Under the pieces are notes generated by a model. The model had not been told where the DNA came from. It made no database searches and saw nothing but the letters and a program-made list of their open reading frames with translations. The position numbers were made by a program, and so were the translations under genes. From Actinoallomurus liliacearum (GTDB lineage Bacteria; Actinomycetota; Actinomycetes; Streptosporangiales; Streptosporangiaceae), in assembly GCF_039542035.1 (NCBI RefSeq), contig NZ_BAABHJ010000028.1, positions 7,514-71,513 on the forward strand: a DNA stretch of 64,000 nt. The letters are read 5' to 3'. Positions 57,644 to 64,000 of this stretch are shown here, piece after piece; the stretch's first letter is position 1; every line of letters begins with the position of its first letter.

Positions 57644-58600
57644 TCAGGACGTTCCGGCGGTGGTGCTGCGTCGTTCGAGAAGGACGACGTCGCGCCAGCG
57701 GCCGTGGTGCCGGCCCAGGCGTTCCCGGACTCCGACGGTACGGAAGCCGGCCCTGGCGTGCAGCCGCAGGCTGGCCGCGTTCTCGGGGAAGACGCCCGAC
57801 TGGATCGTCCAGATCCCGGCGGCCTCCGTCGACTCGATGAGGGCCTGCAGCAGCGCGGCGGCGACGCCGCGGCCGTGGTGGTCGGGGTGGACGTACACGC
57901 TGTGCTCGACGACCCCCGCGTAGACGCAGCGGCCGGACACCGCGGTGACCGCGATCCAGCCCAGGACCTGCCCCGTGGCCGTGTCCGCGGCGACGTGCCG
58001 GTGCTCCGGTAGCTTCGCCCGGTCGAAGGCGTCCCAGGTCGGAGCCTCGGTCTCGAAGCTGGCCTCGCCGCCGTCGAGCCCCGCCTGATAGATCGCCAGA
58101 ACGGCGCCGGCGTCGTCGCCGCGCATCGGCCGGATCGTGACGCCGGCCGGGACGGGGGCCCGATCGGCCGGACCGGCGCCGGGGTCGTCGTCCGAGAGGA
58201 GTTCGCCGAGCAGGGCGCGGACGCGGCGGTCGATCTCCTCGCGGATCGGGCGGACCTCGTCGACGGACCTGCCCGCCGGATCGGGGAGCCGCCAGTCCAG
58301 GTACCGCCGGCCCGGGAAGACCGGGCAGGCGTCACCGCAGCCCATGGTGACCACCACGTCGGCCGCCCGGACCGCCTCGCCGGTCAGCGCCTTGGGGGAC
58401 TCCGCCGACAGGTCGACACCGAACTCGGCCATGACCTGGACGACGGCGGGGTTGATCTCCGCCGCGGGCGCGGAACCGGCGGAGCGGACGCGTACCCGCC
58501 CGGCGGCGTGGTGGTCGAGCAGCGCGGCGGCCATCTGGGAGCGCCCGGCGTTGTGCACACAGACGAACAACACCTCGGGGATCCCGGGCCCGGCGGCCAT
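57644..58600 (-). CDS. fusion: LMW-phosphatase-type arsenate reductase + ArsN-like GNAT acetyltransferase
   Basis: 318-residue bifunctional protein. Residues 8-135 are an LMW-PTP-type arsenate reductase: P-loop CVHNAGRS (Cys 14 to Arg 20), Cys 88/Cys 92 in TMGCGDACPVFPG, and WRLPDP with the acid Asp. A Pro/Ala/Asp linker leads to a GNAT domain (153-310) with TIRPMRGDD, FETEAP, VYVHPDHHGRGVAAALLQALI (acetyl-CoA loop), GIWTIQSGVFPENAASLRLH and GRWRDVVLLERRS. The latter matches the phosphinothricin/ArsN1 class; ArsN1 acetylates the antibiotic arsinothricin. The ATG at 58600 overlaps the arsR TGA, with GGTGGAGG upstream. A role in inorganic and organic arsenic resistance is inferred. Confidence 0.9.
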   Translation of the reverse strand: MAAGPGIPEVLFVCVHNAGRSQMAAALLDHHAAGRVRVRSAGSAPAAEINPAVVQVMAEFGVDLSAESPKALTGEAVRAADVVVTMGCGDACPVFPGRRYLDWRLPDPAGRSVDEVRPIREEIDRRVRALLGELLSDDDPGAGPADRAPVPAGVTIRPMRGDDAGAVLAIYQAGLDGGEASFETEAPTWDAFDRAKLPEHRHVAADTATGQVLGWIAVTAVSGRCVYAGVVEHSVYVHPDHHGRGVAAALLQALIESTEAAGIWTIQSGVFPENAASLRLHARAGFRTVGVRERLGRHHGRWRDVVLLERRSTTAGTS

Positions 58601-58986
58601 CACGCCTCCACCGCCGCGAACGCCTGCCGGGGCCGCAGGAGCGCCGACAGCCGCGTGAGCGCGCCGGGCCGGACCCGGTAGTAGACCCAGGTGCCCCGGC
58701 GGTCAGAGTCGATCAGCCCGGCCTGTTTGAGGACCTTGAGGTGATGGGAGATCGTCGGCGCCGTCAGGTCGAAGGCCGACGTCAGATCGCACACGCACGC
58801 CTCCCCGCCGTCATGGCAGGCGATCAGCGACAACAGGCGCAGCCGGACCGGGTCGGCGATCGCCTTGAACAGCGGAGCGAGCTCCTCGGCCTCACCGGCG
58901 GTCAGCGGCTCGCACGCCAGCGGCGCACAGCACGCCTCCGACTCGGTCGGTGCCGCGTCGACCAGTGGCAGTCCACGATTAGACAT
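58600..58986 (-). CDS. arsR: arsenic-responsive ArsR repressor
   Basis: 128-residue ArsR/SmtB winged-helix repressor. Metal-site cysteines include Cys 64 and Cys 66 in ACVCDL, the classic ArsR site, and an N-terminal set (ACCAPLACEP, Cys 19, 20 and 25). The DNA-binding part is TAPTISHHLKVLKQAGLIDSDRRGTWVYYRV. The ATG at 58986 lies within an ATTAGA/TCTAAT palindrome and no ribosome site is evident, so the transcript may have a very short leader. It is first in a two-gene operon with the arsenate-reductase fusion and divergent from the CadI/ArsI gene. Confidence 0.95.
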   Translation of the reverse strand: MSNRGLPLVDAAPTESEACCAPLACEPLTAGEAEELAPLFKAIADPVRLRLLSLIACHDGGEACVCDLTSAFDLTAPTISHHLKVLKQAGLIDSDRRGTWVYYRVRPGALTRLSALLRPRQAFAAVEA

Positions 58987-58995
58987 GCATCTAAT
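58978..58995. promoter_or_regulatory. ArsR operator 1, over the arsR start
   Basis: ATTAGA, 6 bases, TCTAAT: perfect arms. It covers the arsR initiation codon (58984-58986), so binding would block arsR transcription start or early elongation. Confidence 0.7.
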
Positions 58996-59037
58996 TTGAC
59001 ATGTGTCTATATAGCGGCGCAAACTGGCGGCGATCCG

Positions 59038-59061
59038 CTGATTAGATGAACATCTAATCAG
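59038..59061. promoter_or_regulatory. ArsR operator 2, before cadI/arsI
   Basis: Perfect 10-bp arms, CTGATTAGAT and ATCTAATCAG, around 4 bases. It shares the ATTAGAT core with operator 1. It lies 31 bases before the CadI/ArsI start, where it could cover that promoter. Confidence 0.75.
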
Positions 59062-59091
59062 TCTGTCGGTCACCCGAGGAAGGACCGTCCG

Positions 59092-59496
59092 ATGTCCCGT
59101 GTCCAGCTTGCCCTGCGCGTCGCCGACCTGGAGGCCTCCGTCACCTTCTACGCCAGGCTCTTCGGCGCCGAACCCGCCAAGCGCCGGCCCGGCTACGCCA
59201 ACTTCGCCATCGCCGAGCCACCGCTCAAGCTCGTCCTGATCGAGGGCGAGGCGGGCGAGGACACCCGGATGGACCACCTCGGCGTCGAGGTGGAGGACTC
59301 CGCCCAGGTCGCCGCCGCGGCCGAGCGGCTCAAGGGGGCCGGCCTGGCGACCTTCGAGGAGACCGACACCTCCTGCTGCTACGCCCTGCAGGACAAGGTC
59401 TGGGTGCGCGGGCCCGGCTCCGAGCCGTGGGAGGTCTACGTCGTCAAGGCCGACGCCCACACCCTGGAACGGACCTGCTGTACCCCCACCGCGTAG
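59092..59496 (+). CDS. cadI: CadI/ArsI-family VOC protein
   Basis: 134-residue vicinal-oxygen-chelate protein. The N-terminus MSRVQLALRVADLEASVTFYARLFGAEPAKRRPGYANFAIAEPPLKLVLIE resembles mycobacterial CadI (cadmium-induced) and ArsI C-As lyases. Expected metal positions are residue 5, His 62 (MDHLGV) and Glu 114 (PWEVYVV). Residue 5 is Gln, as in CadI, not the His of characterised ArsI lyases. Vicinal cysteines (TSCCYA, 95-96) for trivalent arsenical binding are present, plus a C-terminal CC. AGGAAGG precedes the ATG. Divergent arsR control implies metalloid induction; lyase activity versus metal binding is open. Confidence 0.88.
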   Translation: MSRVQLALRVADLEASVTFYARLFGAEPAKRRPGYANFAIAEPPLKLVLIEGEAGEDTRMDHLGVEVEDSAQVAAAAERLKGAGLATFEETDTSCCYALQDKVWVRGPGSEPWEVYVVKADAHTLERTCCTPTA

Positions 59497-59564
59497 CGCT
59501 CGTCGGCGCGCTGGATCTCCGCTGCTGGAGCGACTGAAAGTCGGGGCACAAGCTGCCTGTGAAC

Positions 59565-59604
59565 GGCGAGGGGCCGCCGACCTGTCGGTCGGCGGCCCCT
59601 CGCC
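59565..59604. terminator. bidirectional terminator between cadI and glnA
   Basis: Perfect 18-bp stem (59565-59582 with 59587-59604, GGCGAGGGGCCGCCGACC and its complement) and a TGTC loop, placed between two convergent stops. Very stable and unambiguous. Confidence 0.92.
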
Positions 59605-59617
59605 ATCGGTGGGTCGA

Positions 59618-61042
59618 TCAGACGTCGTAGTACAGCTCGAACTCGTGGGGGTGCGGGCGGAGCCGGATCGGGTCCAGCTCGTTCTCGCGCTTGTAGGAGA
59701 TCCACGTCTCGATGAGGTCCGGCGTGAACACGCCGCCCTCGAGGAGGTAGTCGTGGTCGGCCTCGAGCGCGTCGAGGACGGCCTCCAGCGAGCCCGGGAC
59801 CTGCGGGATGTTGCGCGCCTCCTCGGGCGGCAGCTCGTACAGGTCCTTGTCCACCGGCTCCGGCGGCTCGACCTTGTTCTTGATGCCGTCGAGGCCGGCC
59901 ATCAGCATGGCCGAGAACGCGAGGTACGGGTTGGCGGACGGGTCCGGGACGCGGAACTCCAGGCGCTTGGCCTTCGGGTTCGACCCGGTGATCGGGATGC
60001 GGACGCAGGCCGAGCGGTTCCGCTGCGAGTACACCAGGTTGACCGGCGCCTCGTAGCCCGGGACCAGGCGGTGGAAGGAGTTCACCGTCGGGTTGGTGAA
60101 GGCCAGCAGCGACGGGGCGTGCTTGAGCAGGCCGCCGATGTAGTACCGGGCGGTGTCGGACAGGCCCGCGTAGCCGACCTCGTCGTAGAAGAGCGGCGAG
60201 CCGTCCTTCCACAGCGACTGGTGGCAGTGCATGCCGGAGCCGTTGTCACCGAAGATCGGCTTGGGCATGAAGGTGACGGTCTTGCCGTGCTGCCGGGCGA
60301 CGCTCTTGATGATGTACTTGTAGAGCATCATCTTGTCGGCCATGGTCAGCAGCGTGTCGAACCTGATGTCGATCTCCGCCTGACCGGCGGTGCCGACCTC
60401 GTGGTGCTGCATCTCGGTCTCGATGCCGCACTCGATGAGCTGCCGGACCATCTCCGAGCGCAGGTCGGTGAAGTGGTCCATCGGCGGGACCGGGAAGTAG
60501 CCGCCCTTGAACCGCGGCTTGTAGCCGAGGTTGCCGCCGTCCTCCTTGCGGCCGGTGTTCCACGCGCCCTCGATGGAGTCGATGTGGAAGTACGACTCGT
60601 GCGCCTTCGTCTCGAAGCGCACGTCGTCGAAGATGTAGAACTCCGCCTCCGGGCCGAAGAACGCCGTGTCCGCGATGCCGGTGCCGCGCAGGTAGTCCTC
60701 CGCCTTGCGGGCGACGTTGCGCGGGTCACGGGTGTACGGCTCGCCGGTCAGCGGGTCGTGGACGAAGAAGTTGAGGTTCAGCGTCTTGTGCTGGCGGAAC
60801 GGGTCGACTACAGCCGTCGACGGGTCCGGCAGCAGCAGCATGTCCGACTCGTGAATCTCCTGGAACCCACGGATGGACGAGCCGTCGAACATCAGCCCGT
60901 CGGTGAAGACGTTCTCTCCGAAGTTCTCCACCGGGAACGTGAAGTGCTGCGTGGTGCCGGGCAGGTCCGTGAACCTGCAATCGACGAACTGCACCCCTTC
61001 GCTCCTGATGAAGTTCAGGACCTCTTCGGCGTTGTTGAACAT
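59618..61042 (-). CDS. glnA: type I glutamine synthetase
   Basis: 474-residue GSI-beta enzyme, the main ammonium-assimilating glutamine synthetase. Motifs: [79 protein letters not shown] and NRSACVRIP. Tyr 402 in [10 protein letters not shown] is the adenylylation site used by GlnE, encoded 10 kb away. An A/G-rich ribosome site (CAAGGAGG) precedes the ATG. Upstream is a double GlnR-type box (61092-61129), so transcription is expected to rise with nitrogen limitation; a strong terminator follows. Confidence 0.98.
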   Translation of the reverse strand: MFNNAEEVLNFIRSEGVQFVDCRFTDLPGTTQHFTFPVENFGENVFTDGLMFDGSSIRGFQEIHESDMLLLPDPSTAVVDPFRQHKTLNLNFFVHDPLTGEPYTRDPRNVARKAEDYLRGTGIADTAFFGPEAEFYIFDDVRFETKAHESYFHIDSIEGAWNTGRKEDGGNLGYKPRFKGGYFPVPPMDHFTDLRSEMVRQLIECGIETEMQHHEVGTAGQAEIDIRFDTLLTMADKMMLYKYIIKSVARQHGKTVTFMPKPIFGDNGSGMHCHQSLWKDGSPLFYDEVGYAGLSDTARYYIGGLLKHAPSLLAFTNPTVNSFHRLVPGYEAPVNLVYSQRNRSACVRIPITGSNPKAKRLEFRVPDPSANPYLAFSAMLMAGLDGIKNKVEPPEPVDKDLYELPPEEARNIPQVPGSLEAVLDALEADHDYLLEGGVFTPDLIETWISYKRENELDPIRLRPHPHEFELYYDV

Positions 61043-61091
61043 CCAACCTCCTTGGGGCGCTCTAGTGCGGTTAGAACGTTAGGTACCCGCC

Positions 61092-61129
61092 GTTTCCAAG
61101 CCATGTCCCATGTGTTTCGCGTGTGTTAC
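61092..61129 (-). promoter_or_regulatory. double GlnR-type box upstream of glnA
   Basis: Read on the minus strand: GTAAC, 6 bases, GAAAC, 6 bases, GACAT, 6 bases, GAAAC. The first unit is an exact GlnR a-site/b-site match and the second has a degenerate a-site; all three spacers are exactly 6. It lies 50-87 bases before the glnA start, a standard activator position. Confidence 0.85.
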
Positions 61130-61177
61130 GGCCACCCTGGAACCGTTGGACGCGGTTCGGCGGCTAGCTTTGAGGGT

Positions 61178-61642
61178 ATGAGTGAACGTCGCCGCTCGAT
61201 CGGATCGTGGATCGAAGGGGCTCGCGCGGCAGGTGTGGACCTGGGTCGCCCCGGGGAGCGGATGGGTCTTCCGCGCGAGGGGACCGGCGCCGTGGCCGGG
61301 TACGGACGGCGGCTGGGCGCCCTGGTGATCGACTGGCTGATCGCGCTGGCGATCGCCGCCGCCCTGGCGGGCGCCCTGCACGTCGGCCCGCAGACCCGCA
61401 GCCTCCTCACGCTCCTGGTGTTCGGCGTGATGGCGTGGCTGCTCACCGGGCTGGTCGGGACGACGCTGGGCAAGCGGCTGTGCGGACTGCGGGTCGTCCG
61501 CCTCGACGGCCGCCCGGTCGGGCCGTTCTGGGCCCTGGTGCGCACGGTGCTGCTGGTCCTGGTCGTGCCCGCGCTGATCTGGGACCGCGACTACCGCGGT
61601 CTGCACGACCGTGCGGCCAACACCGTCGTCGTACGCCTCTGA
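61178..61642 (+). CDS. RDD-family membrane protein
   Basis: 154-residue protein with a 40-residue cytosolic N-terminus and an RDD domain of two to three membrane helices: AGYGRRLGALVIDWLIALAIAAAL, TLLVFGVMAWLLTGLVGTTLGKRLCGLRVVRLDG and FWALVRTVLLVLVVPALIWDRDYRGLHDRAANTVV. The paired Arg/Asp residues define the family, whose role is unclear (ion transport is suggested for some). An RDD gene divergent from glnA is a conserved actinobacterial arrangement. The start ATG at 61178 follows GAGGG closely. Confidence 0.92.
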   Translation: MSERRRSIGSWIEGARAAGVDLGRPGERMGLPREGTGAVAGYGRRLGALVIDWLIALAIAAALAGALHVGPQTRSLLTLLVFGVMAWLLTGLVGTTLGKRLCGLRVVRLDGRPVGPFWALVRTVLLVLVVPALIWDRDYRGLHDRAANTVVVRL

Positions 61643-61679
61643 CCGGAGCCGGTCGGAGCCACCGGATGCGGGGCCGGGC

Positions 61680-62378
61680 TCAGCGGGTGCGCGGCTTGGG
61701 ACCCTTCGGCATCCGGACGCCCTTCGGGATCGGGCCCTTCGGCATCTGCATCGCCTGCGGCAGCGCGTTGAGCCGGTCGATCAGCTCGCTGACCTGCTCC
61801 TTCTTCAAGTTGCGCGGCAGCTTTGTGAGGTGGCGCTGCAGCTTGCTGATCGGAATCTGGCCCTCTTCGGAGCCGACCTGGATGTCGTAGATCGGCACCT
61901 CGGAGGCGGCCCGCGAGATGCGCTTCTTCTCGGCGCCGATCAGCTTGCCGACCCGCGACCGCGGGCCCTCCGACAGCAGGATCACGCCGGGCACGCCGAT
62001 GACGCGGTGCACGACGTCCATGTTGCGGTTGGCCTGGACGGCCGGGGTGACGACCCAGCGGCCCCGCATGTTCTCCACCAGCGAGGCGGCGGCGCCCGGC
62101 CGGCCCTCGAGCATGGCGTACTGCGTGCGCTGCGCCATCTGGCTGAACACGATCATGCCGACCAGGAGGGCGACCAGGACGCCCAGCGGGATCAGGAACA
62201 GCTCCTGGCCGAGGACCAGCCCGAGGACCACGAAGACGACGAGAGTGCCGAGCGCGGACGCGAAGACGATCGGCATCGCCTTCGGGTTGGCCTGGTGGAC
62301 CAACGAGGCGACCATGCGAATCTGCTTGAGGCGACCGGTCCGCTCGTCCTGCGTGCCGTCCTGGGGCTTCTTTGGCAT
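61680..62378 (-). CDS. DUF4191 membrane protein
   Basis: 232-residue DUF4191 family protein. A charged N-terminus (MPKKPQDGTQDERTGRLKQIRMVASL) leads to two transmembrane helices (about 38-80, ALGTLVVFVVLGLVLGQELFLIPLGVLVALLVGMIVF) and a cytosolic domain with YAMLEGRPGAAASLVENMRGRWVVTPAVQANRNMDVVHRVIGVPGVILLSEG. The C-terminus carries a short repeat (MPKGPIPKG, MPKGPKP). The glnA - RDD - DUF4191 - lipA order is common in actinobacteria. Function is unknown; a link with lipoylation has only neighbourhood support. Confidence 0.93.
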   Translation of the reverse strand: MPKKPQDGTQDERTGRLKQIRMVASLVHQANPKAMPIVFASALGTLVVFVVLGLVLGQELFLIPLGVLVALLVGMIVFSQMAQRTQYAMLEGRPGAAASLVENMRGRWVVTPAVQANRNMDVVHRVIGVPGVILLSEGPRSRVGKLIGAEKKRISRAASEVPIYDIQVGSEEGQIPISKLQRHLTKLPRNLKKEQVSELIDRLNALPQAMQMPKGPIPKGVRMPKGPKPRTR

Positions 62379-62470
62379 GGATGGAAGGATACGAGGGTTC
62401 GGGACCCGAGTCGAAAGCGGGCCAGTGCGGCGTTAACAAATTTCGATCCAGCCACAGGACGTGTAAAGCG

Positions 62471-62500
62471 TTGACATGATCCGGTTCGCCGTCTTAGCGT
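62471..62500 (+). promoter_or_regulatory. promoter of the C39-type peptidase gene
   Basis: Consensus -35 TTGACA at 62471-62476, an 18-base spacer and -10-like TAGCGT at 62495-62500, 35 bases before the start codon. Confidence 0.55.
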
Positions 62501-62534
62501 CCCGAAGCAGGTTTCCGCTGCTCTTGGAGTCGTC

Positions 62535-63845
62535 ATGGCCTGGTCCGATGTACGTGCTTCGGTATGGAAGGTTCCGCTTCTCGTGTCAGCTGGTCTCGCC
62601 ACGGTCGTGGCGACCACGGCGCCCGGCTCGGCGGAGGTGACCCCCGCAGAACAGTCGCGCGTCGCCTATCACCAGTGGACGTCGGCGCGCGACTTCGCCG
62701 CCGGCTCCTCCGAAGGAGTGCGCCGCCTGGGGTCGGGCGCGCTGACGATCGCCCATCCCGTCGGCACCACCACCTACACGGACCCGTACGGCGCGGGCAC
62801 CAAGACCTGGGACTACGCCCGCTGGACCTCCCCGAACGTCTCCATCGGGTTCGGGGCCAGCCAGCTCATCGCGTCCTGGAACGCCAGCACGCCGCACGGC
62901 AGCTGGCTGCAGGTGGAGATGCGCGGGCACACCGGCACGGGCGCCGAGACGAAGTGGTACGTCATGGGCCGCTGGGCGGCCGACGACCCGGGCGAGGGCG
63001 GTGACATCAACCGCACCTCGGTTCCGGGGCAGAAGGACGACAACGGCAACGTCGACATCGACACCTTCGTCGCCAAGAACTCCCTCACGTCGTACCAGCT
63101 CCGCGTGACGCTCTACCGGCTGCCCGGCGGGCACGTCCGCCCGGTGCTGCGTTCGGTCGGCGCGATGGCCTCGCTGGTGCCGTCCCGTACGACGGTGCCG
63201 GTGAGCCCGCTCGGCGGCGCGGAGGGCATCGAGCTGAAGGTGCCGACGTACTCCCAGGAGATCCACAAGGGGCAGTACCCGCAGTACGACAACGGCGGCG
63301 AGGCGTGGTGCAGCCCGACCTCGACCTCCATGGTCGTCTCCTACTGGAAGCGCGGGCCGTCCAAGAAGGACCTGTCCTGGGTCGACCCGTCGTACGCCGA
63401 CCCGCAGGTCGACTACGCCGCCCGCAACGTCTACGACTACAACTACCAGGGCGCGGGCAACTGGCCGTTCAACCCGGCGTACGCCGCCCGCTTCGGCCTG
63501 AACGGGTTCATCACCCGGCTGCGCTCGCTCACCGAGCTGGAGCAGTTCATCAAGGCCGGCATCCCGGTGGTGACCTCGCAGTCGTTCAAGGCCTCGGAGC
63601 TGCCGGGCGCCGGCTACAGCACCAACGGCCACCTGTTCGTGGTCGTCGGGTTCACCAAGACCGGCGACCCGATCATCAACGACCCCGCGTCGTCCTCGGA
63701 CGCGGCCGTGCGGAACGTCTACCCGCGGGCCAACTTCGAGAACGTCTGGCAGCGCAGCTCCTCCAGCGGCGGCATCGCCTACATCATGTACCCGCCCGGC
63801 CACCGGCTCCCGGCGAACGTCCCCGGCGTCGAGAAGAACTGGTGA
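62535..63845 (+). CDS. exported C39-like cysteine peptidase
   Basis: 436-residue secreted protein. The signal peptide (SVWKVPLLVSAGLATVVATTAPGSAEV) ends near residue 34. A beta-rich N-terminal region (40-215) is followed by a papain-fold C39-like peptidase domain (about 235-425). Its likely catalytic residues are Cys 259 (EAWCSPTSTSMV), His 366 (NGHLFVVVGF) and Asp 383 (INDPAS). No prodomain with a double-glycine-leader protease arrangement or ABC transporter is attached, so it is a free extracellular peptidase rather than a bacteriocin exporter. A consensus promoter precedes it and a strong hairpin follows. Confidence 0.9.
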   Translation: MAWSDVRASVWKVPLLVSAGLATVVATTAPGSAEVTPAEQSRVAYHQWTSARDFAAGSSEGVRRLGSGALTIAHPVGTTTYTDPYGAGTKTWDYARWTSPNVSIGFGASQLIASWNASTPHGSWLQVEMRGHTGTGAETKWYVMGRWAADDPGEGGDINRTSVPGQKDDNGNVDIDTFVAKNSLTSYQLRVTLYRLPGGHVRPVLRSVGAMASLVPSRTTVPVSPLGGAEGIELKVPTYSQEIHKGQYPQYDNGGEAWCSPTSTSMVVSYWKRGPSKKDLSWVDPSYADPQVDYAARNVYDYNYQGAGNWPFNPAYAARFGLNGFITRLRSLTELEQFIKAGIPVVTSQSFKASELPGAGYSTNGHLFVVVGFTKTGDPIINDPASSSDAAVRNVYPRANFENVWQRSSSSGGIAYIMYPPGHRLPANVPGVEKNW

Positions 63846-63885
63846 GGGCACCCGCCTGAAGACTTCTGTCCCCCCGGAAGAGAGG

Positions 63886-63915
63886 AACGCCCCGGCCGCG
63901 CGCGGCCGGGGCGTT
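63886..63915. terminator. terminator between the C39 peptidase and lipA
   Basis: Perfect 12-bp stem (AACGCCCCGGCC at 63886-63897 with GGCCGGGGCGTT at 63904-63915), which can extend to leave a 2-base turn. The T-rich end suits plus-strand termination; it can also serve the convergent lipA. Confidence 0.85.
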
Positions 63916-63927
63916 CCCCTGCGCGTC

Positions 63928-64000
63928 TCAGTTCTCGCCGCGGGCGGTGATGGCCTGCTGGTAGAGGCGTCCGGCGCGGTAGCTGGAGCGGACCAGGGGC
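63928..64000 (-). CDS. lipA: lipoyl synthase, C-terminal end only
   Basis: The last 23 codons of a minus-strand gene that continues beyond the window. The readable product, PLVRSSYRAGRLYQQAITARGEN, matches the conserved C-terminus of radical-SAM lipoyl synthases (PLVRSSYRAG). The DUF4191 and glnA neighbours are those normally found beside actinobacterial lipA, which supports the call. Confidence 0.85.
   Translation of the reverse strand, partial: PLVRSSYRAGRLYQQAITARGEN

Noticed and set aside
59609..61177. Upstream extension of the RDD gene through the antisense of glnA
   Set aside because: The extension has no RDD-like sequence and lies wholly opposite glnA; the RDD protein starts naturally at 61178.
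62535..63845. Bacteriocin-processing (C39) exporter
   Set aside because: Only the peptidase fold is present, with a signal peptide and no ABC transporter domains or precursor peptide genes nearby.
1..64000. tRNA, rRNA, known riboswitches or a biosynthetic gene cluster
   Set aside because: I saw no cloverleaf or rRNA-like sequence, no recognisable riboswitch core and no PKS, NRPS, terpene or RiPP core genes; a covariance-model scan would be needed to exclude small RNAs.

Overview
This 64-kb window is chromosomal DNA of a very GC-rich actinomycete. Codon third positions are strongly G/C, GTG and TTG starts are common, and several gene sets are actinobacterial hallmarks: polyphosphate glucokinase, coenzyme F420 enzymes, two glutamine synthetases with GlnE and GlnR-type boxes, DUF4191 next to lipA, a CopD/CtaG fusion, and a CadI/ArsI gene divergent from arsR. 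The family-level assignment is an inference: a Streptosporangiales/Thermomonosporaceae-like filamentous actinomycete fits, but nothing here proves it. I saw no rRNA, tRNA, CRISPR array, prophage or secondary-metabolite assembly line.

Layout. 1-8.6 kb: a truncated gamma-glutamyltransferase, cutA, an MpaB-like oxygenase, a histidine phosphatase, alanine dehydrogenase, a K+/H+-type antiporter, an FMN-binding protein and a purine permease. 8.6-16.5 kb: a long regulatory leader before an HTH-TPR regulator, a CopD/CtaG copper protein, an F420-type oxidoreductase, a retropepsin-like lipoprotein, an HtrA-like lipoprotein protease and a DUF457 membrane protein. 16.7-24.6 kb: a LigD-type 3'-phosphoesterase with a degenerate ligase domain, map, a 58-residue protein, ppgK, an F420 reductase - ketopantoate-reductase-like - BtuF-like overlapping run, an HNH-like exported protein and an asparaginase-like protein lacking its catalytic threonines. 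24.7-36 kb: a PAS-GAF-SpoIIE-HATPase phosphatase, a TetR/MFS operon, panB, nadE, two more MFS exporters and a DUF5937 ArsR regulator. 35.8-40.8 kb: two paralogous amino-acid binding lipoproteins flanking a penicillin-binding protein, then the permease and ATPase of a polar amino-acid ABC importer.

40.8-64 kb is a nitrogen-assimilation backbone (glnA2, glnE, glnA1, DUF4191, lipA) interrupted by accessory genes. Between glnA2 and glnE lie a TetR/MFS drug-efflux pair, an FG-GAP propeller and an aspartate-racemase-like gene. Between glnE and glnA1 lie a dimethylformamidase-like lipoprotein, an HxlR/oxidoreductase pair, tandem PAP2 genes, OsmC, a HAD protein, an IS200/IS605-type element (intact tnpB, wrecked tnpA) and an arsenic island.

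How the genes work together. GlnR-type boxes precede both glnA1 and glnA2, while GlnE should adenylylate only GlnA1, because GlnA2 has Trp at the modified Tyr position. The arsenic island combines ArsR, an arsenate-reductase/ArsN-acetyltransferase fusion and a CadI/ArsI protein around two near-identical palindromes, with no arsenite pump in view. The most interesting items are this fusion, the TnpB with a decayed TnpA and matched end hairpins, the pseudo-ligase, the pseudo-asparaginase, and the paired TetR operators between the efflux gene and its regulator.
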